Notes under the pieces: generated by a model
Databases searched by the model: none
What the model was told of the DNA's origin: nothing
Seen by the model: only the letters and a program-made list of their open reading frames with translations
Shown here: positions 8,493-20,008 of the stretch, piece after piece
How the letters are laid out: each line of letters begins with the position of its first letter
Position numbering within the stretch: position 1 is the stretch's first letter
Translations under genes and position numbers: made by a program
Source of the DNA: Micromonospora mirobrigensis
GTDB taxonomy: Bacteria; Actinomycetota; Actinomycetes; Mycobacteriales; Micromonosporaceae
DNA: 64,000 nucleotides
Direction of reading: 5' to 3'
NCBI RefSeq assembly: GCF_900091555.1
Contig: NZ_FMCX01000001.1
Span: forward strand, 496,001 to 560,000

Positions 8493-9095
8493 ATGGTCGA
8501 CTCCCGCCGTCCGGTGTCGCCCCGTCCACCGATCCGGCTGCGCCCGGCACCCTCGATCGACCCGCCCTTCACCGACGAGGAGGCCGAGCCCTGGCTCCCG
8601 CCGGCCGGCCTCCAGCTCACCCTCGACCTCCACGACCCGGGCCGCCCCGAGCCGACCCGCCCCGCCGGCCGGCTCCGCGACGTCCGACCCACCCCGGCCG
8701 GACCGGGCCGGCACCCGTCCGCGCCGGTTCCCCCGGCCGTACGCGCCACAGCCACCCCGGAGGCCGCCCGGGCCGGTCACCGGTTCGTCGCCACCTGCCT
8801 GGAGATCCTCAACGGCTACCGGCCCATCGGCCAGATCCGCCCGATGAGCGAACCCGGGAAGTCGGCCGAGGTCGTCCAGGAACTCACCCGGGCCGCCGCC
8901 CGCACCGGACCGGTCCGCCGTCGCTCGACCCGCCCGTCCGTCCGACTGCGCCGGATCCGGGTGTGCGAGCCGCGGGCCGGCGCGGTCGAGGTGGCCGCCG
9001 TGCTGAGCAGCGCCACCGGGCCCAGCTGGGCGATGGCGCTGCGACTGGAGCAGCGGCGCGGCAGGTGGCTCTGCACCGCCCTCCAGGTGCTCTGA
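8493..9095 (+). CDS. Rv3235-family protein
   Basis: The 200-residue protein has a Pro/Arg-rich, probably disordered N-terminal half. A compact C-terminal domain (about 100-200) follows, with FVATCLEILNGYRPIGQIR, an Arg-rich stretch, VRLRRIRVCEPRAGAVEVAA and ALRLEQRRGRWLCTALQVL. This matches my memory of Rv3235, a conserved actinobacterial protein encoded near secA1. The C-terminal fold recalls the SecA-accessory-like family, but its function is not established. The ATG at 8493 is chosen over one at 8439 because of the shared upstream repeat geometry. Confidence 0.75.
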   Translation: MVDSRRPVSPRPPIRLRPAPSIDPPFTDEEAEPWLPPAGLQLTLDLHDPGRPEPTRPAGRLRDVRPTPAGPGRHPSAPVPPAVRATATPEAARAGHRFVATCLEILNGYRPIGQIRPMSEPGKSAEVVQELTRAAARTGPVRRRSTRPSVRLRRIRVCEPRAGAVEVAAVLSSATGPSWAMALRLEQRRGRWLCTALQVL

Positions 9096-9153
9096 CCCCG
9101 ACCCGGCCGCGGACGCTCGGCCGCCGGCGCTCGGCCGCAAGATCGTGCTGGAA

Positions 9154-9200
9154 CCTGGATGTAGTGGCCTCGTCGTCGCCACGAGGCCACTACATCCAGG
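9154..9200. repeat. Perfect 20-bp inverted repeat, possible dispersed palindrome or terminator
   Basis: CCTGGATGTAGTGGCCTCGT (9154-9173) is followed after 7 bases by its exact reverse complement (9181-9200). Being perfect over 20 bp and AT-richer than its surroundings, it looks like a mobile or dispersed palindromic unit. It may also serve as a terminator for the plus-strand gene ending at 9095. Confidence 0.65.
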
Positions 9201-9310
9201 ATCGAGCGTGACCATGACGCCGGGACCGGCGCCGTGCGCCCCCTCCGGCGCGTCCCGGATGCCGTGACTCGGGTGGCCGGCCCGGGCAGGCGACGGGGGC
9301 GGGACATGCG

Positions 9311-9341
9311 GACGGGCCCCGGCCGTTGGCCGGGGCCCGTC
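9311..9341 (-). terminator. Terminator downstream of secA
   Basis: GACGGGCCCCGGCC (9311-9324) pairs perfectly with 9328-9341 around a 3-base loop, 58 bases past the secA stop. Confidence 0.75.
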
Positions 9342-9398
9342 GCGTGGACCACTGGTCGTTCCGTTGTCACCCGCAGGACGGGCGACGACGGGCGCAGG

Positions 9399-12311
<2,913 letters not shown>

Positions 12312-12481
12312 GGATCAACGCTCCCCTAGACAGTCTCGAACCATCGTAGGCGTTCCATCGGGGCGATGGTCACTGGTGGCGGCGGTCCGAGGCCGTGAAT
12401 CAGACATAACTGGCAACCGCTGTGTCCGGCGCACCATATCCCGGTTACGCCCAGCGCGAACGATCCGGCAGGATGCCCGGA

Positions 12482-13636
12482 ATGGAGCCTGTGGAGATCA
12501 CCGAGGCCGGCCTGCTGCTGCGCCCCTGGCGGCCCGGCGACGCCGCAGACGTGCACCGCGCCTGCCAGGATCCGGACATCCAGCGTTGGACCACCGTACC
12601 GCGCCCGTACCTGCCGGAACACGCCGAAGGCTTCGTCACCGGCATGTCGGCGAGCGCCTGGGCCGACGGCACCGGCGCCCCCTTCGCGGTGTGTGACGCC
12701 GACACCGGCGAGCTGCTCGGCTCCTGCGGCCTGATCTCCGTCGACCCCGCCGGGGGCAGCGGCGAGATCGGCTACTGGACGGCACCCTGGGCGCGCGGTC
12801 GCGGCGTCACCGTCCGGGCGACCCGGGCGGTCGCCCGCTGGGCCTTCGACGGGCTGAGCCTGCGCCGGCTGGTCTGGCAGGCGGAGCTGGGCAACCACGC
12901 CTCCCGCCTGGTGGCGCTGCGCGCCGGCTTCCACGTCGACGGCGAGCTGCGCCAGGTCGCGGCGGCCGGGGGCGCACCGAGGGTCGGCTGGATCGGCACC
13001 CTGTTCCCCGGCGAGGTGCCCGCCCCGGACGAGCCCGGCCCCGCCACCCCCGGCACCCTGGAGGCCCGTCGCGCCGGCGTCTTCGGCCGGCCCCAGCCCA
13101 CCCTCTTCGCCACGGCCGGCGACACGGAGCTGCGGCTGCGGCCGATGGAGGAGGGGGACCTCGACGACATCGTGGCCACCTGCCAGGACCCGGACACCGT
13201 CCGGTGGACCTCGGTGCCGCACCCCTACCAACCCGGCGACGCGCTGGGGTACCTCGCCTTCGTCCGGCAGACCTGGGCGCGGGGCACCAGCGGCTGCTTC
13301 GTGATCGCCGGCCCGGACGACCGCTTCGCCGGCACGATCGACCTGCGGCTGCAACCCACCGACCCGCTGCTGGCCGACGTCGGCTTCATGACCGCCCCGT
13401 ACGCCCGCGGTCGGGGCTGGATGCCCGCCGCCGTGGCCGCTGCCGCCGCCTGGGGTTTCACCACCCTCGGCCTGGCCCGGATCGAGTGGCGGGCCAACGT
13501 CGGCAACACCGCGTCCCGGCGGGTCGCCGAGAAGGCCGGCTTCACCTTCGAGGGCACCACCCGGGGCGGTCTCACCCACCGCGGAAAGCGGGTGGACACC
13601 TGGCTCGCCGCCCTGCTCGCCGAGGACCTGACGTGA
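12482..13636 (+). CDS. Tandem GNAT N-acetyltransferase (two domains)
   Basis: The 384-residue protein carries two RimJ/RimL-like GNAT domains, at about residues 1-175 and 205-384. Each has an acetyl-CoA loop (APWARGRGVTVRATRAVARW in the first, APYARGRGWMPAAVAAAAAW in the second). Each also has the closing N-x-A-S-R motif (NHASRLVALRAGF, NTASRRVAEKAGF). Such enzymes acetylate N-terminal amines of proteins or small molecules; the substrate cannot be read. The ATG at 12482 is chosen because CAGGA precedes it at proper spacing. The stop overlaps the next start (GTGA). Confidence 0.85.
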   Translation: MEPVEITEAGLLLRPWRPGDAADVHRACQDPDIQRWTTVPRPYLPEHAEGFVTGMSASAWADGTGAPFAVCDADTGELLGSCGLISVDPAGGSGEIGYWTAPWARGRGVTVRATRAVARWAFDGLSLRRLVWQAELGNHASRLVALRAGFHVDGELRQVAAAGGAPRVGWIGTLFPGEVPAPDEPGPATPGTLEARRAGVFGRPQPTLFATAGDTELRLRPMEEGDLDDIVATCQDPDTVRWTSVPHPYQPGDALGYLAFVRQTWARGTSGCFVIAGPDDRFAGTIDLRLQPTDPLLADVGFMTAPYARGRGWMPAAVAAAAAWGFTTLGLARIEWRANVGNTASRRVAEKAGFTFEGTTRGGLTHRGKRVDTWLAALLAEDLT

Positions 13637-14757
13637 CACCGGAGGCGATCGAGACCGGTGGGGTGCGGCTGCGGCTGTTCCGGCTCGACGACGCGGCGGA
13701 CACCGCGGCGGCCTGCGCCGACCCGCTCACCCGCCGGTTCATCTCCGGCATGCCGGACCCGTACACCGAGGCCACCGCGCGGTGGTGGATCACCGAGGGC
13801 GCGCCGGCGGCCTGGGCGACCGGCGGCGCCGCGTACGCGATCGCGGACCCGGCCACCGACCGGCTGCTCGGCGGGATCGGCCTCAGCCAGCCGGTGCCCA
13901 CCCGGAGCCAGGCGGAGATCGGCTACTGGGTGGCGCCCTGGGCGCGCCGCCGCGGCGTCGCCACCGCCGCCACCCGCGCCCTCGCCTGGCACGCGTTCGC
14001 CGCCGGCACCGTCCGGCTGGAGCTGCTCACCCACCCGGAGAACCCCGCGAGCCAGCGGGTCGCGCTGGCCGCCGGATTCCGCCGCGAGGGGGTACGCCGG
14101 GCCGCGAACCCGGGCCGCGACGGCGGCCGCGACGACCTGATCGCCTGGGTACGCCTCGCCGACGACCCACCCGGCCCCACCGCCCGCCTCCTGCCCGACC
14201 TGCCCGGCGGCCGGCTCACCGACGGCGTGGTGACACTGCGCCGGCTCGCCCCCGCCGACGCGGACGGCGTGCACCGGCTGAGCACCCTGCCTGAGGTCGT
14301 GGCCAGCAGCGTGCCACCCGTCCCGCCGGACCGGGCGGCGATCGAGCGGCGCTGCCGGCTGGCGGAGAGCCACTGGCTGGCCGGCGAGTCGGCGGACCTG
14401 GCGATCCTCGACGCGGTGAGCGGCGAGGTGGTCGGCGTCTGCAAGCTGAGGTACGACGAACCGCCCACCGGCCAGGGGATGCTCGGCTACAGCATGCTGC
14501 CCGAGGCGCGCGGGCGCGGCCTCGCCACCCGGGCGGTCCGGCTGGTCGCCGAGTGGGCCTTCGGCGTCGGGCTGGCCCGGCTCTGGGCGGGTACCCGACC
14601 GGAGAACGTCGCCTCGCAGCGGGTGCTGGAACGGGTCGGCTTCCGCCGTGAGGGGCTGATGCGCGGCCGGCTGCCCGGCCCGGACGGGACCCGCGTCGAC
14701 TCGACGCTCTACGGCCTGCTCGCCGACGACCCGCGGCCCCGCGTCGAGCGGCGTTGA
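13633..14757 (+). CDS. Second tandem GNAT N-acetyltransferase (two domains)
   Basis: This 374-residue protein again has two GNAT domains, at about residues 1-175 and 195-365. They show YWVAPWARRRGVATAATRAL with NPASQRVALAAGF, and GYSMLPEARGRGLATRAVRL with NVASQRVLERVGF. The GTG at 13633 overlaps the stop of the preceding gene, so the two are translationally coupled and the operon encodes four GNAT domains. The second half is more divergent and may have another substrate. A palindromic terminator follows immediately. Confidence 0.85.
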   Translation: MTPEAIETGGVRLRLFRLDDAADTAAACADPLTRRFISGMPDPYTEATARWWITEGAPAAWATGGAAYAIADPATDRLLGGIGLSQPVPTRSQAEIGYWVAPWARRRGVATAATRALAWHAFAAGTVRLELLTHPENPASQRVALAAGFRREGVRRAANPGRDGGRDDLIAWVRLADDPPGPTARLLPDLPGGRLTDGVVTLRRLAPADADGVHRLSTLPEVVASSVPPVPPDRAAIERRCRLAESHWLAGESADLAILDAVSGEVVGVCKLRYDEPPTGQGMLGYSMLPEARGRGLATRAVRLVAEWAFGVGLARLWAGTRPENVASQRVLERVGFRREGLMRGRLPGPDGTRVDSTLYGLLADDPRPRVERR

Positions 14758-14759
14758 GA

Positions 14760-14789
14760 AGGGGCCCCTGCCGTACGGCAGGGGCCCCT
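14760..14789. terminator. Perfect 30-bp palindromic bidirectional terminator
   Basis: AGGGGCCCCTGCCGT and its exact complement form an uninterrupted palindrome between the convergent GNAT gene and hpf. Its AGGGGCCCCT core resembles repeats seen again at 53,730-53,775, so it may belong to a dispersed repeat family as well as terminate transcription. Confidence 0.75.
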
Positions 14790-14798
14790 CCTTGCACC

Positions 14799-15437
14799 TC
14801 AGGCGTCGAGGGAGATGATTCCGTAGTCGTAGGCGTGTCGCCGGTAGACGACGCTGGGCCGCCCGGACTCCTTGTCGTGGAACAGGTAGAAGTCGTGCCC
14901 CACCAGTTCCATCTGGAACAGCGCGTCGTCGACGGTCATCGGCTCGGCCGGGTGCACCTTCGCCCGGGCGATGTGCCACGGCTGGTGCTCGTACTCGTCG
15001 GCCGGCTGCTCGGCCCGTTCGGCGACCGCGGTGGCCATCCCGTTGGCCGGGGCGGCGAGGCCGGGGCCGTCGAGGTCGGCGACCGGCAGGCCGGCGGTGG
15101 CGGCGGAGACCGAGAGCGGCGCGTGCCGGCCCCGGTGCACCCGGCGGCGGTCGGCGGCCCGGCGCAGCCGGGTGTCGAGCTTGGCGATGGCGGCGTCCAA
15201 CGCGCTGTAGAAGTCGTTCGTGCAGGCCTCGGCCCGGATCACCGGGCCCCGGGAAACGCAGGTGATCTCCACCCGCTGACAATGGTCGGACTGGCGCGGA
15301 TTGCGCTCGTGGAACAGCTCCACGTCCACCCGAATGAGTTTGTGATCGTAGCGCTCGATCTTTGCGAGTTTCTCCGCTACATGAACCCGGTAATGGTCCG
15401 GCACTTCGACGTTACGGCCCTTGACCACGATGTCCAC
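14799..15437 (-). CDS. hpf: Long-form ribosome hibernation-promoting factor
   Basis: The 212-residue protein has an N-terminal HPF/YfiA domain (about 1-100: DIVVKGRNVEVPDHYRVHV, then VRLEIT-type strands and DLYAALD-like FYSALDAAIAKLDTRL). A linker follows, then the C-terminal dimerisation domain with MTVDDALFQMELVGHDFYLF and AYDYGIISL. The long form dimerises 70S ribosomes into inactive 100S particles in stationary phase or stress. The GTG at 15437 follows GGGAGG at 5 bases. A candidate stress-sigma promoter lies 136-160 bases upstream. Confidence 0.93.
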   Translation of the reverse strand: MDIVVKGRNVEVPDHYRVHVAEKLAKIERYDHKLIRVDVELFHERNPRQSDHCQRVEITCVSRGPVIRAEACTNDFYSALDAAIAKLDTRLRRAADRRRVHRGRHAPLSVSAATAGLPVADLDGPGLAAPANGMATAVAERAEQPADEYEHQPWHIARAKVHPAEPMTVDDALFQMELVGHDFYLFHDKESGRPSVVYRRHAYDYGIISLDA

Positions 15438-15572
15438 GTGACCTCCCTTTTTCGGACGGTCGTTCGATCCGGTTGCCCGGTCACGACGCCTTCGGGAGAC
15501 CCCACGCTCGGCGTCGACCGGTTCGTACGGCTACGCCTCCTCTCACCGCCGGGAGCGGTTGGGAATGACCTC

Positions 15573-15597
15573 CTACCCCCGACACGAAAACGCTAAC
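15573..15597 (-). promoter_or_regulatory. Candidate SigF/SigB-type promoter of hpf
   Basis: On the minus strand GTTAG is followed by GGGTAG about 14 bases later, near the GTTT-N15-GGGTA pattern of actinobacterial general-stress sigma factors. hpf is a known member of such regulons in mycobacteria. The -35 match is partial. Confidence 0.35.
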
Positions 15598-15689
15598 TCC
15601 TGTTCGGCCCGCCGTCACCCCCGGTTGTCGACGTGGTCCAGGAATTTTCACAGCTCATACACCAACGGGTGAAACGGAAACACGCACGG

Positions 15690-16421
15690 TCACGAATGGT
15701 GTCGTTTCACGGTCGCCGCGAGGACCGCCGCCACCGCCGGTGACCGACCGGTGGCCCTCAGCACGGTGCTCGCGGCGGCCAGCGTCGCGCCGGTGGTGAG
15801 GATGTCGTCGAGCAGCACCACCACCGGCTCGACGGCGCCGTCGCCGCGGGCCGCCGGGATGGGCCACCACCGGCGGGACGGACGGGGCCGGAAGGCCGCC
15901 GCCGCCGCTTCGGCCCGGCCGGCGCTGTCCAGGGTCACCGAATCCGGCCGGGGCAGCGCCCGCAGCGGCCGCTCCACCCGCACCCGCCAGCCCGCCACGG
16001 CCAGCCGGTCCGCCGCGTGCCGGGCCAACCCGGCCAGGTGATCGCCGTACCGGGCGCGGGCCGCCGCCGCGGTGTCCGGGACCGGGACCAGCAGCACCGG
16101 CCGGGAACCGTCCACCGCCGCGGCCACCACCTCGGCCAGCAGCCCGCCCAACGGCCGGGCCAGCCCGTGCCGGCCCTGCTCCTTGTACGCCAGCAGGGTC
16201 GCCCGCAACGCACCGGCGTACGGGCCGAGGGCGGTGCAGGGCGGCAGGCCGGGCGGGGCCGGGGTGGGACGCGCCGGACGGGGCCGGAGCGACTCCAACT
16301 CCGTCACGCAGTCCGGGCAGACCCCGCGCCGGATGCCGGGCACCTGCTCGCCACAGCCCGCGCAGCCGGTCGGCAGCACCAGGTCGGTGAGGTCCGTGAA
16401 GAGCCCGCCGACGTCCCGCAC
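15690..16421 (-). CDS. comF: ComF-family phosphoribosyltransferase
   Basis: The 243-residue protein opens with a short segment and a zinc-type pair of CxxC motifs (CAGCGEQ and CPDC, about residues 20-45). It then has the type I phosphoribosyltransferase fold with the PRPP-binding motif VVVLLDDILTTGATL near residue 205. ComF homologues are linked to DNA uptake in competent bacteria, but their role in actinobacteria is unclear. The GTG at 16421 lies 9 bases after the lpqB stop, so it ends the mtrA-mtrB-lpqB-comF run. The longer open frame upstream is a lpqB shadow. Confidence 0.88.
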   Translation of the reverse strand: MRDVGGLFTDLTDLVLPTGCAGCGEQVPGIRRGVCPDCVTELESLRPRPARPTPAPPGLPPCTALGPYAGALRATLLAYKEQGRHGLARPLGGLLAEVVAAAVDGSRPVLLVPVPDTAAAARARYGDHLAGLARHAADRLAVAGWRVRVERPLRALPRPDSVTLDSAGRAEAAAAAFRPRPSRRWWPIPAARGDGAVEPVVVLLDDILTTGATLAAASTVLRATGRSPAVAAVLAATVKRHHS

Positions 16422-16429
16422 CCCGGACC

Positions 16430-18247
16430 TCAGTAGAGGAAGAAGGGGGCGGTGGGATTCGAGGCCCGGCTCCCGGCCGGCGGCTGCGCCACGTCCAGCA
16501 CCTGATCCCGCTTGATGGTCTCGAACGGGTTGTTGGCCCAGGAGACGCCGTTCACCTCGTACATCACCGCGTTGGCCGGCTGCGGCGCGACCGGGTTGGT
16601 CGGGTACGCGGCGAGGTGGGTGACCTGGGCGCCCACGTCCGGCTTGAGCGACGTCTCCAACGCGCCGTCCACGCCCACCTCGTGCAGCGCCGGACGGCGG
16701 CCCGCCGGACCGGCGCTCAGCCCGCCGGCGATCAGCGAGTTCTCCCCGGCCCAGTCGACCGCCGTCAGGCCGGTCAGTGAGGTCGGCAGTGCCCGGGCCG
16801 GACCCGCGCTGACCACCCCGCCGTCGAGGTTGACCGCCGCGACGTGCAGCCGGCCACCGACGATCACCGCGATCCGGCGTCCGTCCAGGGCGACGGCCAC
16901 CGCGGTCACCGGGCCCGGCACGGTCAACGCCACCGGGGTCAGCTTGGCGGACTGGTCGAAGGAGTAGAGCCGGTTGTCGGCCACCACCAGCCCGTGCGGC
17001 TGCTCCTTGCGCAGCGGCCGCAGCCAGACCGGCCGGCCCATGGTGGCGTACCGGCCGGCGTCGGTGTTGAAGACGGTCACCGGCTTCACGCCGGTGCCGA
17101 CCCGCAGCCGCAGTTTGCGGTCCGCTCCGGTGACCACCAGCGCGGCGAGGATCTCGTCCTCGGCGCGGCTCAGCCCGGCGGAGACGACGTCGTGGTTCTC
17201 CGCCGTCGCCAGGGGGACCACGCCGGCCGGCTCGCCGGGGAAGTCCAGCGGGTGGACGGCGCCGTCGTACACGCAGAACCGCTGCGCCTCCTCGACCAGC
17301 GGGTAGATCGGGTTGGCCGCCCGCTCCCGGGCCAGGTCGACGGTGCGCCGGCTCTGGCTGTGGATCTTCAGGTCGAGCTGGCCGGGAAGCTTCCCCAGCG
17401 ACCAGGCGAGCTGGGTGGCGAGCCGGTTCAGCTTGCCGATGTCCTCGCCGGGCATGGTCAGGTTGACCTCCCAGCGGCCGTCCACGCCGGTGGCGTTGTT
17501 GATCAGATCGGTCCGGTCCGGCAGCCGGGTGGCGGCGCCGGCCAGCCACTCCGACGGGCCGCCGATCAGCCACCGGACCACCTCGTTGACCCGGCGCTCC
17601 GGGGGCACCGTGAGCGGCAGGTAGCGCTGGTCGGGCACCAGCCGGGTCTGGTCGGTGTTCCAGAAGTAGATCAGCTCGGTCCGGTAGTACTCCTGCAACG
17701 CGGTGTCGCTGAGCAGCAGCACGTTGGGCGGGTCGGTCACGTAGAGGCCGCCGCTGCCGTTCTCCGAGTCGGCGCTGAGCTTGAAGCGATACTCCGTCTC
17801 GGTGGCCACCGGGGGCGCGAGGGTGCCGTCGGCGCGCAGCAGACCGACCTGCTGCACGGCGAGGAGTACCGAGAAGGTGCCGTCGGTGTTGGCGACCACC
17901 GACGGGTCCGGCTCGCGCAGCCGGACCACGGTCAGCGCGACCTCGCTGCCCTGCTTCGGTTGCAACCGGTTGCGCTGCTCGGGCTGGATGAACGCCCGGG
18001 CCTGGAGGTAGGCCCGGTCGGGCTCCCCCGCAGCGGCGGCCAGGAAGTTGAGCACGAACGCCTTGGCGTCGTTGCCGCTGGTCGTCCGGATCGGTGGCTG
18101 GTTGGGCCGCCCGTTGGTGGAGCCCGCCTCCGTCGCCGGCAGCCCCCGCCCGTCCACCTGCACCTCGGACGAGTCCGGAATGCCGCAGGCCGCCGTGCCG
18201 GTGGCGAGCAGCGCGCCGCAGAGCAGCCCGGCCAGCCGGCGCCTCAC
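16430..18247 (-). CDS. lpqB: Lipoprotein LpqB, MtrAB-associated
   Basis: The 605-residue lipoprotein has a signal peptide ending in the lipobox TAAC (Cys21), a GerMN-like domain (about 40-290) and a C-terminal beta-propeller-like region with ALDGRRIAVIVGGRLHVA. In mycobacteria LpqB binds the extracytoplasmic part of MtrB and tunes MtrA signalling. The GTG start at 18247 overlaps the mtrB stop (GTGA). This fixed neighbourhood makes the call secure. Confidence 0.92.
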   Translation of the reverse strand: MRRRLAGLLCGALLATGTAACGIPDSSEVQVDGRGLPATEAGSTNGRPNQPPIRTTSGNDAKAFVLNFLAAAAGEPDRAYLQARAFIQPEQRNRLQPKQGSEVALTVVRLREPDPSVVANTDGTFSVLLAVQQVGLLRADGTLAPPVATETEYRFKLSADSENGSGGLYVTDPPNVLLLSDTALQEYYRTELIYFWNTDQTRLVPDQRYLPLTVPPERRVNEVVRWLIGGPSEWLAGAATRLPDRTDLINNATGVDGRWEVNLTMPGEDIGKLNRLATQLAWSLGKLPGQLDLKIHSQSRRTVDLARERAANPIYPLVEEAQRFCVYDGAVHPLDFPGEPAGVVPLATAENHDVVSAGLSRAEDEILAALVVTGADRKLRLRVGTGVKPVTVFNTDAGRYATMGRPVWLRPLRKEQPHGLVVADNRLYSFDQSAKLTPVALTVPGPVTAVAVALDGRRIAVIVGGRLHVAAVNLDGGVVSAGPARALPTSLTGLTAVDWAGENSLIAGGLSAGPAGRRPALHEVGVDGALETSLKPDVGAQVTHLAAYPTNPVAPQPANAVMYEVNGVSWANNPFETIKRDQVLDVAQPPAGSRASNPTAPFFLY

Positions 18248-19995
18248 GACCGCACCCCCGCCCGTTCGGCGTCCCCGCCCGGGCCCGGGCCGATCGCGAG
18301 CGCACCCGCGCTGCCCGGCCCGATCGCCAGCAGGCCACCGTCACGCGGGCCGCCGAAGGGCAGCGGGGCGTCGGTCGGCACCAGCCGCAGCGGCGAGGTG
18401 GTGAGCCGGTCACCGGAACGCGCCGGCAGGGTGAGCCGGAACTGGGCGCCCTGCCCCGGCGCGCCCCACGCCTCCAGCCAGCCGCCGTGCAGCCGGGCGT
18501 CCTCCAGGCTGATCGACAGGCCGAGGCCGGTGCCGCCGGTCTGCCGGGCCCGGGACGGGTCGGCCCGCCAGAACCGGTTGAAGACCAACTTCTCCTCCCC
18601 CGGCTTCAGCCCCACCCCGCGGTCCCGGACGGTGATCGCCACGGCGGTCTCGTCCGCCCCCAGGGTGATCAGCACCGGCTTGGACTCGCCGTGCTCGACG
18701 GCGTTGCCGACCAGGTTGCGCAGCACCCGCTCGACCCGGCGCGGGTCCACCTCGGCGATCACCGGGGTGCTCGGCACGTCCAGCTCGATGGTCACCCCGA
18801 CCCGCTCGGCCAGCCCGGCCAGCCGGTCGGCCACCCGGTGCACCACCGGCACCAGGTCGGTCGGCTCGGCGTCCAGCATCGCGAAGCCGGCGTCGAAGCG
18901 GCTGATCTCCAGCAGGTCGGTCAGCAGCTCCTCGAACCGGTCCAGCTCGGCCTGGAGCAGCTCGGCGCTGCGGGCCACCGCGGGGTCGAACTCGTCGCGC
19001 TCGGCGAAGATCAGGTCGGCGGCCATCCGGACCGTGGTCAAGGGCGTACGCAGCTCGTGCGAGACGTCGGAGGTGAAGCGGCGCTGCAACCGGGACATCT
19101 CCTCCAGCCGCAGGATCTGCCGTTGGAGGTTGGTGGCCATCTGGTTGAAGGAGGCGGCGAGCAGGGCGAGGTCGTCCTCGCCGTTGACCGTCATCCGCTG
19201 GTCGAGCAGGCCGGCGGAGAGCCGCTGGGCGGTCCGGGCGGCCACCCGGACCGGGGTCACCACCAGCCGGGTGACCAGGGCGGCGAGCAGGCCGAGCAGG
19301 AGCACCAGGGCCACGCCGGTGGCCACCACGGTGGCCCGGGCGTCGGCGGCGGTGGTGTCCTGGCGGGCCAGGGGCACGAGATAGTAGAGCTCGACCTGGC
19401 CGAACCGGGTGGGCACCGGTGAGCCGTACACCAGGTATTTGGTGGGTTCGCCCCCGACCAGCCGGCCGGTACGGATCTGGTGGGCGACGTGGCCGTCGGC
19501 GACGGCGGCCCGCAGCTCCCGGCTGACCAGTGGCTGGAAGTCGACGTCCGGTGAGCTGCGCGCCTTGATGCTGTCGGTCTGGTCGGCGGTCAGCGCCACC
19601 ACCACGCCGCTGATCTGCTGCGGGTCACCGCCGGCCAGGTAGTTCACCGTGTTGTCGATGGTGTCCTGGACCTGGGCGTCCTGCGGCTGGCTGAACAGGC
19701 CGAGCTGCTTGCCGGCGTAGTCGCTGCCGCTGCGAAGCCGCAGCAGCACGTCGGCCTCGGCGTTCTCCAGCAGGATGGTGGTGATCTTGTCGGCGATCAG
19801 GTAGGCGAAGCCGCCCACCAGCAGGCTCGACGCGACCAGGGTGATGGTCACCACACGCACCTGCAACGACCGGCGCCAGGTCTGGTGCAGGCCGGCCACC
19901 AGCCGGGCCGACCAACCGGTCAGGGCACGCCAGAGGTCCCACACGGCTGAGCGCCGGTGGGCGTTCTGGTCCGGGGGTACGCGGAGGGTGGCCAC
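18244..19995 (-). CDS. mtrB: Sensor histidine kinase MtrB
   Basis: This is a membrane histidine kinase controlling cell-division and envelope genes through MtrA. The 583-residue protein has a first transmembrane helix at about residues 45-70, an extracytoplasmic domain at about 70-225 and a second helix at about 230-252. HAMP, the phospho-acceptor box VSHELRTPLTTVR and an HATPase domain (NLVGNAVEHGE, GTGLGLSI) follow, with an extra Gly/Pro tail. The GTG at 19995 is chosen because it falls just after mtrA; the ribosome-binding site is weak, suggesting coupling. It overlaps lpqB by 4 bases. Confidence 0.93.
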   Translation of the reverse strand: MATLRVPPDQNAHRRSAVWDLWRALTGWSARLVAGLHQTWRRSLQVRVVTITLVASSLLVGGFAYLIADKITTILLENAEADVLLRLRSGSDYAGKQLGLFSQPQDAQVQDTIDNTVNYLAGGDPQQISGVVVALTADQTDSIKARSSPDVDFQPLVSRELRAAVADGHVAHQIRTGRLVGGEPTKYLVYGSPVPTRFGQVELYYLVPLARQDTTAADARATVVATGVALVLLLGLLAALVTRLVVTPVRVAARTAQRLSAGLLDQRMTVNGEDDLALLAASFNQMATNLQRQILRLEEMSRLQRRFTSDVSHELRTPLTTVRMAADLIFAERDEFDPAVARSAELLQAELDRFEELLTDLLEISRFDAGFAMLDAEPTDLVPVVHRVADRLAGLAERVGVTIELDVPSTPVIAEVDPRRVERVLRNLVGNAVEHGESKPVLITLGADETAVAITVRDRGVGLKPGEEKLVFNRFWRADPSRARQTGGTGLGLSISLEDARLHGGWLEAWGAPGQGAQFRLTLPARSGDRLTTSPLRLVPTDAPLPFGGPRDGGLLAIGPGSAGALAIGPGPGGDAERAGVRS

Positions 19996-20008
19996 AGTGC
20001 GACCAAGG

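Larger units (their letters stand above)
9096..9398. other. 303-bp gap between convergent Rv3235-like gene and secA
   Basis: It holds two strong hairpins, listed separately: a 20-bp perfect palindromic repeat (9154-9200) and the secA terminator (9311-9341). No ORF or RNA gene is apparent between them. Confidence 0.6.
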
